In this document: positions 7,197-12,744 of the stretch, piece after piece
Layout of the letters: each line of letters begins with the position of its first letter
Numbering within the stretch: position 1 is the first letter of the stretch
Virus record (IMG/VR): IMGVR_UViG_3300011116_000547
Span: 1-59,636 of that record
Length of the DNA stretch: 59,636 nucleotides
Strand: one strand, 5' to 3'
Source of the DNA: a virus
The notes under the pieces: model-generated
The model's input: only the letters and a program-made list of their open reading frames with translations
What the model was told of the DNA's origin: nothing
The model's database searches: none
Program-made: the position numbers and the translations under genes

Positions 7197-7388
7197 ATGA
7201 GTATAAAAGACTATGCAGTTCAAATGGTTGAAAAACAACTAGATGTTGTAAAGGAGTTATTGATTAATAATGAAATAACCCAGGCCCAAGCTGCAGATAA
7301 AATAGAAAAAATAGATAACATAGAATTGGTCACGAATATGGACCCAAGCGACATTGCCTATGAAATGGTAATGGAGACAAGAAGCTAA
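7197..7388 (+). CDS. Small acidic hypothetical protein
   Basis: Sixty-three residues from ATG 7197, chosen for the AAAGGAGGAAAG ribosome site; the in-frame ATG at 7134 lies inside the upstream gene without one. It is a helical acidic protein. It is the last gene before the origin-like region, and its stop codon adjoins the first 11-bp phased repeat. Confidence 0.7.
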   Translation: MSIKDYAVQMVEKQLDVVKELLINNEITQAQAADKIEKIDNIELVTNMDPSDIAYEMVMETRS

Positions 7389-7420
7389 TTGTGTCAAAAT
7401 TGTGGCAAGATTATGTCAAT
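7388..7420 (+). repeat. Three 11-bp phased repeats, operator or iteron-like
   Basis: ATTGTGTCAAA, ATTGTGGCAAG and ATTATGTCAAT follow each other at 7388, 7399 and 7410 without spacers, close to one helical turn each. Two inverted copies occur at 12401-12423. Regular helical phasing suggests binding of a protein on one DNA face. Confidence 0.65.
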
Positions 7421-7762
7421 TATGTGTAGTGTGACATAAATGTCACACATTTGTGGTGCTTCATGTGGAGAAAAAAAGTGAATATTTATGCGGTTTGTGG
7501 TGGTCATGTGGTGTTTTTCAAAATGACTAGAATCATTGGTATACATAGAGAATATTCATTTTGTGGTACTTGTGGTACTTTTTTTCCTGGAAAATAAAAA
7601 AAATTTTTTTTCAAACCCTAAAAAAATATCCTAAAAGCACCACAAAATAGGTTAAGTCATTGATTTATATGACTAAAGTGGTTTTTCAAAAGCACCACAC
7701 GGACACCACACAGCACCACATAACCCTATAAATAAGGTTTAAAATAAAATACATTGATTTAC
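7421..7762. other. Origin-like region: opposing TGTGGTGCT arrays around an A/T core
   Basis: Non-coding. A perfect 8-bp inverted repeat GTGTGACA/TGTCACAC with a 4-base spacer sits at 7429-7448. Forward elements based on TGTGGTGCT occur at 7452, 7464 (partial), 7496, 7507, 7562 and 7571 (the last two as tandem TGTGGTACT). Reverse-complement elements occur at 7636, 7691, 7703 and 7712 (AGCACCACA type). Between them, 7580-7635 is nearly pure A/T. A 6-bp inverted repeat AGTCAT/ATGACT lies at 7655-7674. Iterons flanking an A/T-rich core are the usual form of a replication origin; a large control region is the alternative. Confidence 0.55.
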
Positions 7763-8056
7763 ATGAGTAATTTCAATTATGACCTATATAAAATATCTTG
7801 GGAAGATATTTGTAGTGATTCTGGATGGGCTTCTGACGTTGAATTTAATAAATTATCTGTAAGTCATTGTATTTCAATCGGTTTTATTTTTAAGAAAAGT
7901 AAAAAATATTTATGGATATTTTCTTCCTATGAGATAAACGATCTTGGCGAAATTAACTTCGGAGATCGAACGGTAATTCCGCTATCTAACATAACCTCTA
8001 TGGAGAAAATCTATGGGCAAGAAAAAAAGCGAAACTATCCAAGACATACTGGATAG
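7763..8056 (+). CDS. Hypothetical protein
   Basis: Ninety-seven residues from ATG 7763 (an in-frame TTG at 7754 is less likely). It begins with a WEDICSDSGW phrase and has a beta-rich middle with several aromatic residues. It overlaps the next gene by 44 bases. I recall proteins with a similar opening in marine phages, without known function. Confidence 0.7.
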   Translation: MSNFNYDLYKISWEDICSDSGWASDVEFNKLSVSHCISIGFIFKKSKKYLWIFSSYEINDLGEINFGDRTVIPLSNITSMEKIYGQEKKRNYPRHTG

Positions 8057-8174
8057 AATTCAAGAAGACATAGATACAATCAGAGACAAAGCTGAAGAGT
8101 TAGAAAATCACGATTGTGATTCTGATTCTGACTCGGATGATTCTGATTGGTCTGATGAAGACGAAGACGAATAG
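8013..8174 (+). CDS. Small coiled protein with Asp/Ser tail
   Basis: Fifty-three residues: a Lys-rich start, a helix (IQDILDRIQEDIDTIRDKAEEL) and an acidic tail made of Asp, Ser and Glu. Its last 67 bases are antisense to the end of the small terminase gene, so the same DNA codes an Asp-rich tail on one strand and a Ser/Glu-rich tail on the other. Confidence 0.65.
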   Translation: MGKKKSETIQDILDRIQEDIDTIRDKAEELENHDCDSDSDSDDSDWSDEDEDE

Positions 8175-8767
8175 TTCACTAATATCTTCTCTTTCTTTGG
8201 GGGTCGTTGGGGTTTTCCTAATCTAATATCTTTTTGTTTTTGCACAACATCAGATTTTAGTTCTTCAACCTCAACACCTTCAAGGATCGGTGAATATTGA
8301 TCCAATACCTCTGCAATTCTTTTATCTAATTCCTCTTCAGATAAGTCATCTAACTTACCAGTCCTAATAATCTTTTGTTCAACATATAATCCAGCTACTT
8401 TTCCTCTGGCTACTTCAGCATTGACAGCAGCGCTCCAGGCTTTGTTTTTTAAAGCTTCATTTTTGATTTTACCTAGTTCTGTAATATGACTTTCAAAAGT
8501 AACATCATATTTCTTTTGATTTTCTGCTCTTAACTCTCCAATATATTGAACAACTAAAGGATACATTTTTGGATTTTGTAATTTGCTAGCAGCATTTTTA
8601 GCTGTATCAGGCGAATAGCCTGCAGCAATAGCCGCTTCCGTTCCAGTCATTCTTCCCTCATTGGTTACTAGTTCATGAGCGAATTTTATCTGCATTTCTG
8701 TAAGTCTTTTTGACAATCCCATACACTTGATCTTATAGGTTAACTTTGGTATAAATGCAATAATCAT
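8108..8767 (-). CDS. terS: Terminase small subunit (TerS)
   Basis: Protein of 219 residues from ATG 8767 (TGGAG upstream); an in-frame ATG at 8722 gives MGLSKRLTEMQIKFA, closer to usual TerS N-termini. LTEMQIKFAHELV followed by GTEAAIAAGYSP and KLQNPKMYPLV is the helix-turn-helix of the Terminase_2 family, which binds the packaging site. The central helices form the oligomerisation core. The C-terminus is Ser/Glu/Gln low complexity. It is on the minus strand and about 4 kb from TerL, unlike the usual adjacent pair, and so is probably expressed separately. Confidence 0.85.
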   Translation of the reverse strand: MIIAFIPKLTYKIKCMGLSKRLTEMQIKFAHELVTNEGRMTGTEAAIAAGYSPDTAKNAASKLQNPKMYPLVVQYIGELRAENQKKYDVTFESHITELGKIKNEALKNKAWSAAVNAEVARGKVAGLYVEQKIIRTGKLDDLSEEELDKRIAEVLDQYSPILEGVEVEELKSDVVQKQKDIRLGKPQRPPKKEKILVNYSSSSSSDQSESSESESESQS

Positions 8768-8786
8768 TCATCTCCAAATAAATGAT

Positions 8787-8844
8787 CCTGGGGTTGGCTT
8801 ACGAAGATGAACCTTGTAAAGTTAATCGGATACTGAGCCCCAGG
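8787..8844. other. Structured divergent intergenic element
   Basis: A 7-bp closing stem CCTGGGG/CCCCAGG (8787-8793 with 8838-8844) encloses two small hairpins, CTT-ac-AAG type near 8799 and CTTgtaAAG near 8813. It lies between the divergent small terminase and the gene at 8861 and so falls in a 5' leader of one or both. Too short and without a T-loop for a tRNA. Possibly a regulatory RNA structure. Confidence 0.4.
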
Positions 8845-8860
8845 TTAAAAAGGAATAGAA

Positions 8861-9088
8861 ATGCAAGGAAGATATTTAAGGCAGATTATAAATAAATTCA
8901 TGGTAGAATCTGAAGTTGCTAACAATGCAAGAGTTCAAGTTTATATGCCAAATGGAGAAACTTTTGATGTATCCGGTATTCAATTAATGGAAAATAAAAT
9001 CATTGGTGTAAGAGAATCACATAGATTAATCATTACAGTTGAGCCTACAAAATGGGGTATGGGTAAGATGATTAAGCGTATTTCATAA
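8861..9088 (+). CDS. Small conserved phage protein
   Basis: Seventy-five residues, AAAAAGGAATAGAA as ribosome site. A helix (QIINKFMVESEVANNARVQ) is followed by strands typical of a small SH3-like or Sm-like barrel (VYMPNGETFDVSGIQLMENK), suggesting RNA or DNA binding. It has no Cys. It is downstream of the structured leader at 8787-8844. The function is unknown. Confidence 0.75.
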   Translation: MQGRYLRQIINKFMVESEVANNARVQVYMPNGETFDVSGIQLMENKIIGVRESHRLIITVEPTKWGMGKMIKRIS

Positions 9089-9112
9089 TGTAATGGTTAA
9101 CTTGAATTTGAA

Positions 9113-9475
9113 GTGAAACCAGAGTCTAAATTTTGGCAAGAAGTTAAAAAAAATATTACAGAAATTTCTTTTACAAGGCTTGAATCTTGGGCCTCGGCTG
9201 GTGTTCCAGATCTCTTGTGCTATAACAAATCCGGTAAATTTTTCACAATTGAATTAAAGGTAACCAAAGGTGATTTTCCAAGGTTCTCTCCTCATCAAAT
9301 TAGCTTCCATGTAAGACATCCCAATAATACTTTCATCTTGCAAAAGGCCCTCGGTCCTTTGTCCATAAAACTTTATGAAGGATCACAGATCATGAAGCTT
9401 GTGAACCATGAGCCTTGTGCCTTTGTTGCAGAAGGATGGACCAAGGTTCAAGAACATCTTGTCAATGTGACATAA
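9113..9475 (+). CDS. PD-(D/E)XK nuclease, VRR-NUC or resolvase-like
   Basis: Protein of 120 residues, GTG start. SWASAGVPDLLCY with Asp33 and FFTIELKV with Glu47 and Lys49 form the PD...ExK core, with Glu24 upstream as the alpha-helix acid. DFPRFSPHQISFH matches the Q-x-x-F/H region of VRR-NUC proteins. Stand-alone domains of this size occur in phages, where they can cut branched DNA. It may resolve junctions for packaging. A codon-poor GC-rich spacer follows. Confidence 0.8.
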   Translation: MKPESKFWQEVKKNITEISFTRLESWASAGVPDLLCYNKSGKFFTIELKVTKGDFPRFSPHQISFHVRHPNNTFILQKALGPLSIKLYEGSQIMKLVNHEPCAFVAEGWTKVQEHLVNVT

Positions 9476-9495
9476 TGTCGCACCCCAACTAAAAA

Positions 9496-9515
9496 CCTGT
9501 GGGCGGGTCCCACCC
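9496..9515. repeat. GC-rich hairpin repeat, copy 1
   Basis: Core CCTGTGGGCGGGTCCCACCC, preceded by ACTAAAAA. GTGGG and CCCAC can pair around CGGGT. Five more copies lie at 10842, 10884, 10926, 12486 and 12519; none lies in a gene. Confidence 0.85.
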
Positions 9516-9520
9516 ACGTT

Positions 9521-9716
9521 TGCTTGCGGCTTGTGCCTGCTGCTTGTTGGTACTTGTCACTTGTTCCTTGGCTCAAGGCAATAAAAAACTTGCGGGCGGG
9601 AATCCCTCCCGCTTGTGAGCTTGTGAGCTTGTGGCTTGTGCCTGCTGCTTGTGGGTACGGCCCGACCCCGAGTCTCCCCGGGTAGACACTCTAATGAGAA
9701 ATGATATCGGGCCATG
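9521..9716. repeat. CTTG-rich repeat tract and GC hairpin
   Basis: A 20-base direct repeat GGCTTGTGCCTGCTGCTTGT occurs at 9528-9547 and 9633-9652. Several GCTTGTG units (9611-9640) follow each other. At 9592-9612 GCGGGCGGG and CCCTCCCGC form a hairpin with one mismatch around AAT. The composition is far more GC-rich than the genes on either side, which suggests an acquired or selfish sequence. No gene is seen. Confidence 0.75.
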
Positions 9717-10322
9717 TTAATGTTTACCGTATGCAATGTTTTTAACATTACGATCCCAACAAGCCCGGCAACTTTTGCACTTGTTATCTTGCTCAGCGGC
9801 CGGGCATGTTTTTTCTGACGTAACAACGGTAGACGTCCAGGGCCAAAATGTTGCGGCCTTGCCGTCTACTTTATGGGCAGAAAACCTTATAATTAAATTT
9901 GATGGTACTTGATCCGGTGTTATACAACCAATAATTGAAGCTTCTCTTGTGGGTAACCAATGCTTAATATTCGGCGTTAGTTTACACACTTCAAAAATTT
10001 TCTTTAAATGATCTAATGACTGTAAATCTCCGGAATCGTGCCATCTAAAAAACTCTGTTTTTGTTTCTAGTATGCTTGTTGCCATGGCCTGGACCCATAG
10101 AGGATGGGTTAAAGAATCTAATCTACGTTGCATTGCATCTTTTACGTTTGGAAAACGGTACCTGCCTTTTAAAGCATAACAACCAAAGCAAACGGACCCT
10201 GGAATCTTAACAAGTTTACTACCTGTAATACATTTTGTGGCCGGTAAGTTATAACTATAACCAGGCATTTTGGAGGGCTTACTGAGCCCTCCAGTTATTA
10301 ATTTTAATTGATGCTTATCCAT
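9717..10322 (-). CDS. GP88-family cysteine-rich protein
   Basis: Protein of 201 residues resembling the phage gene product 88 family. It starts with GLSKPSKMPGYSYNLPATKC, then CFGCYALKGRYRF (Cys45, Cys48; Cys31 precedes), a conserved FFRWHDSGDL, PTREASI and a C-terminal CxxCxxC (Cys182, 185, 188, with Cys173). These cysteines could bind zinc or an iron-sulfur cluster. The biochemical role of the family is not settled. It is on the minus strand, coupled by TAATG overlap to a small upstream gene, and surrounded by GC-rich non-coding DNA. Codon use looks richer in GC than in the head genes. Confidence 0.8.
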   Translation of the reverse strand: MDKHQLKLITGGLSKPSKMPGYSYNLPATKCITGSKLVKIPGSVCFGCYALKGRYRFPNVKDAMQRRLDSLTHPLWVQAMATSILETKTEFFRWHDSGDLQSLDHLKKIFEVCKLTPNIKHWLPTREASIIGCITPDQVPSNLIIRFSAHKVDGKAATFWPWTSTVVTSEKTCPAAEQDNKCKSCRACWDRNVKNIAYGKH

Positions 10323-10492
10323 TACCTTTTAATTTTTTTCTTTATTGGAGCCTGGGCCCTGAAATTTGAATCAAAGCTGTTTAATCTTGCAGGCGTTAAC
10401 TCATACATATGAAACCCTGGCTCAGTTTTAATTTTCTTAAAACCTAAGTCTTCTAATTGTTTCATGCCGTTATTATTAACTCTAACTTTCAT
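10322..10492 (-). CDS. Small basic protein coupled to the GP88 gene
   Basis: Fifty-six residues with GGAGGAAAAAAC upstream of its ATG at 10492. A strand-helix start (MKVRVNNNGMKQLEDLGFKK) ends in a basic tail (PIKKKIKR). Its stop codon overlaps the GP88 start by one base, so the two form an operon and may act together. Confidence 0.75.
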   Translation of the reverse strand: MKVRVNNNGMKQLEDLGFKKIKTEPGFHMYELTPARLNSFDSNFRAQAPIKKKIKR

Positions 10493-10513
10493 GTTTTTTC
10501 CTCCGTTGTTATG

Positions 10514-10545
10514 TATACCCGGACCTCTTTCTCAGTCCGGGTATA
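10514..10545. other. Perfect 11-bp stem-loop upstream of the GP88 operon
   Basis: TATACCCGGAC (10514-10524) pairs perfectly with GTCCGGGTATA (10535-10545) around a 10-base loop. There is no T-run on either side, so it is not a standard terminator. On the minus strand it lies just before the ribosome site of the gene at 10322-10492, i.e. in the leader. Confidence 0.7.
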
Positions 10546-10833
10546 GCAAGGACTGATAATACACAGTATTTTAGCCAACGATTAAACGTTGTAACAGGAT
10601 TGCTGTATCACCTTTAACACCGAAACGATCTGGCCGAGTTTACGGCTCTATCTCTTTGCTTTCGCATTCATCGGTTGACTAGGAAGGGATGTGTGATCTA
10701 TTTCGCTAGCACCTTCTGTCAATTGAAATACTATCCCATCTAATCCCAGAAAGCAAGAATTAAATTTTAATGATTTGCCCCGGTCCTTGATCAACTAATC
10801 TTTATAAGTCAATGCGACATAGTGTCGCAGGCT
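10546..10833. other. Non-coding stretch with several hairpins, possible structured RNA
   Basis: No convincing gene on either strand. Visible stems: AATAC/GTATT (10558-10570), CAACG/CGTTG (10576-10591), GCCG/CGGC (10633-10646), GC-GAAA-GC tetraloop on the minus strand (about 10667-10674), and GGGAT/ATCCC (10686-10690 with 10733-10737). It includes GCTAGC. Composition is balanced unlike coding DNA here. Either a leader RNA of the minus-strand operon or an independent non-coding RNA; no known class recognised. Confidence 0.35.
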
Positions 10834-10945
10834 ACTAAATACCTGTGGGCGGGCCCCACCCAAGAATAATAAAACACTAAACACCTGTGGGCGGGCCCCA
10901 CCCAAGAATAATAAAACACTAAACACCTGTGGGCGGGCCCCACCC
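10834..10945. repeat. Tandem 42-bp repeats containing GC hairpins, copies 2-4
   Basis: Three hairpin cores CCTGTGGGCGGGCCCCACCC at 10842-10861, 10884-10903 and 10926-10945, spaced exactly 42 bases. The unit begins with ACTAAAYACC and ends with AAGAATAATAAAAC. The three lie just upstream of a promoter. Confidence 0.9.
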
Positions 10946-10969
10946 TAAAAAAAACATAAAAGATTATAG

Positions 10970-10998
10970 TTGACTTAATCTGGGATATTATGTTATAC
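10970..10998 (+). promoter_or_regulatory. Strong sigma70-like promoter
   Basis: TTGACT at 10970-10975, 17 bases, TTATAC at 10993-10998, about 30 bases before the start of the gene at 11028. ACAACGAAAGGAATAGT gives the ribosome site. Confidence 0.75.
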
Positions 10999-11027
10999 TT
11001 TCAAAAACTAACAACGAAAGGAATAGT

Positions 11028-11579
11028 ATGTCAAAAGCAATGACTAAATATCAGCTCGACCACTTTAGAGATAAAGTTAAGAGAGAGCTCGACCCTATGA
11101 TTGAACAACAAGAATTACTTGTTCGTCAATATGTATCACAGGCAACCGACACAGCTTCTAAAAAACTTGCCAAAAAAATAGGTGCTCAATCTATTATTGA
11201 TAAGTTAAAACAAGCTGAACAATACCTATTGGAAGCACAGGCAACAGCTAAAACTTTCTTTAAAAAGAAAGCTAACAATGAAAGCTTAAAAGGAAAACTT
11301 GATTACAAGTTTGCTTCTAATGATATTAAAGAGGATAGGATAACAGTTGCTCTTTGTGAGGAACAAATAAGAGAGTGGGCTAGTGAGCTTGCTCAACAAG
11401 AAATAGAAAAAAGACCAGAGGGCAAAAAACTTTCTGAATTGAAACAAGTTAAGAGAGTGGCACTTGATACAATAATGGAAGCACACGCCCCAGCCGAATT
11501 GATTGCTAATCTAGATAAAGTATTACAAGCTAGTATTGGTATCGGCTGGAATAATACAGCACCAAAAATTAGCGCATAA
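11028..11579 (+). CDS. Hypothetical helical protein, single-gene transcription unit
   Basis: Protein of 183 residues, mostly charged helix with heptad-like patterns and no membrane segment. It is isolated: its own promoter lies upstream and a strong terminator lies 8 bases after the stop. Genes with private promoter and terminator in phages are often expressed early and strongly. I do not recognise a family. Confidence 0.8.
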   Translation: MSKAMTKYQLDHFRDKVKRELDPMIEQQELLVRQYVSQATDTASKKLAKKIGAQSIIDKLKQAEQYLLEAQATAKTFFKKKANNESLKGKLDYKFASNDIKEDRITVALCEEQIREWASELAQQEIEKRPEGKKLSELKQVKRVALDTIMEAHAPAELIANLDKVLQASIGIGWNNTAPKISA

Positions 11580-11587
11580 ATAAAAAA

Positions 11588-11613
11588 GGGAACAGGGCAA
11601 AGGCCCTGTTCCC
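11588..11613. terminator. Bidirectional rho-independent terminator
   Basis: GGGAACAGGGC (11588-11598) pairs perfectly with GCCCTGTTCCC (11603-11613) around AAAG. On the minus strand the stem is followed by TTTTTTATTTA, a proper U-tract; on the plus strand a T-run comes about 15 bases later. It separates the convergent units at 11028 (+) and 11631-12337 (-). Confidence 0.9.
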
Positions 11614-11630
11614 TGTTCCAAGTTTCAATA

Positions 11631-11786
11631 TTATTTTTTTCTACTTTCCCTGTACTTTGTATCGAAATCCTTTTCTTGCCTTTTCTCTACTAGTAAAACA
11701 ATCCAATAGAATAAAACAGCAATCAACAAGGACAACGAAACAAATGTAATAAAGTAATCATAAAGTTCGTTTATTGTTTCAAGCAT
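11631..11786 (-). CDS. Small single-span membrane protein
   Basis: Fifty-one residues: short acidic start, hydrophobic helix about 13-34 (FITFVSLSLLIAVLFYWIVLLV), then a charged tail. It is last in a four-gene minus-strand operon and starts inside the upstream stop region (ATATGCTTGA). The function is unknown. Confidence 0.7.
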   Translation of the reverse strand: MLETINELYDYFITFVSLSLLIAVLFYWIVLLVEKRQEKDFDTKYRESRKK

Positions 11787-11961
11787 ATATTACCTTTGTT
11801 GTTTCCCTTTCATCGTAAGTTGATATTAAATCGTCTGTTAATGTATCATCACATTTAGTTAAAATAAAAGAACGAGTTTCCCCCTCTTTTATTGTGAAAC
11901 CTTGCTCAACAAATCGTTGAGCAAGATTATCAGTTATATTTATTTCAGTATTATATTCCAT
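11779..11961 (-). CDS. Small acidic hypothetical protein
   Basis: Sixty residues, acidic, with NITDNLAQRFVEQGFTIKEGE suggesting a helix then strands. It directly follows the 79-residue gene upstream with no gap (11962) and overlaps the membrane protein gene downstream. The function is unknown. Confidence 0.65.
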   Translation of the reverse strand: MEYNTEINITDNLAQRFVEQGFTIKEGETRSFILTKCDDTLTDDLISTYDERETTKVIYA

Positions 11962-12201
11962 TTAGACAACAGCCTCTATTTGATTAAAGTGTGCCCAACG
12001 AGGACCTTTGTATTCATCCTCGTATGATATTGTCCCAATGTAATCTAGTTCAGTATCATATTCCTTTACTTGGATAGCTGAATCCATTTCAGCTTTTTTG
12101 TCGTGATAGTCTAATGAAATATTAATAGCTTCAATAGTTCCTATTACTACACCCCTATCCCAAGTTCTTATTTTTACTTTATCATCTAACTTTATTTTCA
12201 T
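11962..12201 (-). CDS. Small SH3-like hypothetical protein
   Basis: Seventy-nine residues. The pattern DKVKIRTWDRGVVIGTIEAIN at the N-terminus, with short beta strands throughout and RWAHFNQIEAVV at the end, suggests a small SH3-like barrel as in small phage or ribosomal proteins. AAGGACTATAAT serves as ribosome site. Confidence 0.65.
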   Translation of the reverse strand: MKIKLDDKVKIRTWDRGVVIGTIEAINISLDYHDKKAEMDSAIQVKEYDTELDYIGTISYEDEYKGPRWAHFNQIEAVV

Positions 12202-12202
12202 A

Positions 12203-12337
12203 TTATAGTCCTTTATTTTTAGAACACACTCTTAATACATCTTGTTCTATTTTCTTAACTCTCTTTGTTATTAGATAAAGTATATCAAGTATTTGTGTTA
12301 TCTTTTCTTTTTGTGTCATCTTTCTTTTTGTTTCCAT
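12203..12337 (-). CDS. Small basic helical protein, first gene of minus-strand operon
   Basis: Forty-four residues, Lys-rich helix with ILDILYLI in the centre. CGAAAGTAATAAT precedes the ATG at 12337 and the TAA ends just before the next start. It lies downstream of the operator-like repeats at 12401-12423. Could be a DNA-binding regulator, but this is not shown. Confidence 0.55.
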   Translation of the reverse strand: METKRKMTQKEKITQILDILYLITKRVKKIEQDVLRVCSKNKGL

Positions 12338-12400
12338 ATTATTACTTTCGTTGTTAGTGATTATATCTTACTATTTTATAGGATATTATGTATATAGTTA

Positions 12401-12423
12401 TCAGCCACAATCTTGCCACAATT
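12401..12423 (-). repeat. Two 11-bp phased repeats, operator-like
   Basis: On the minus strand ATTGTGGCAAG is followed directly by ATTGTGGC, the same element as at 7399. The exact match with 7398-7412 is 15 bases (AATTGTGGCAAGATT, inverted). A possible promoter for the minus-strand operon (TTGTGG, 16 bases, TAATAT) overlaps it, so a protein bound here could control that operon. Confidence 0.55.
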
Positions 12424-12485
12424 CAAAAGATATTTGTATTATAATTCAATAGGATATTCTGTGATATTTTTACCACTACTAAATA

Positions 12486-12538
12486 CCTGTGGGCGGGTCC
12501 CACCCATGGTACTAAATACATGTGGGCGGGTCCCACCC
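12486..12538. repeat. GC-rich hairpin repeats, copies 5 and 6
   Basis: Cores at 12486-12505 (CCTGTGGGCGGGTCCCACCC) and 12519-12538 (CATGTGGGCGGGTCCCACCC), spaced 33 bases, each preceded by ACTAAATAC. Same family as at 9496 and 10842-10945. Confidence 0.85.
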
Positions 12539-12744
12539 TTACCATAGAGGTCCCAATGGGTTTACGATTTACTTTTATTCTAAGGAGGGGGGAGAGGGTA
12601 AATCAATTAAAGGGGTCCCAGACATACCCTTTAGTCTAAGATTTACATAGTTATAGTTAATAAATTCGTTTTGGGTTCCAAATTACCTATGGATTTATGC
12701 CCCCGGGGGTGTTAAAAATATTTTAGGTACCATAATTAAACATT
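12539..12744. other. TerL leader with G-rich tract and GC palindrome, packaging-site candidate
   Basis: No gene seen. It holds a purine run AAGGAGGGGGGAGAGGG (12582-12598), three GGTCCCA/GGGTTCCA-like motifs, a TCTAAG/GATTTAC pair repeated near 12577 and 12636, and the 10-bp palindrome CCCCCGGGGG at 12700-12709, all out of character with the AT-rich genome. Being directly upstream of TerL, it could be the pac or cos site or a control region. Confidence 0.4.

Noticed and set aside
8787-8844. Possible tRNA (7-bp closing stem with inner hairpins)
   Set aside because: Only 58 bases, no anticodon arm of 5 bp, no GTTC-type T-loop and no CCA-like end.
9557-9826. Minus-strand open frame over the CTTG tract
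   Set aside because: It overlaps the well-supported GP88 gene in another frame and runs through repeat DNA.
10834-10945. Tandem 42-bp units as a CRISPR array
   Set aside because: The segments between the GC cores are the same in each unit, so there are no unique spacers, and no cas genes are present.
12582-12598. Polypurine tract as a ribosome binding site for TerL
   Set aside because: It lies more than 140 bases from the TerL start and no open frame begins shortly after it.
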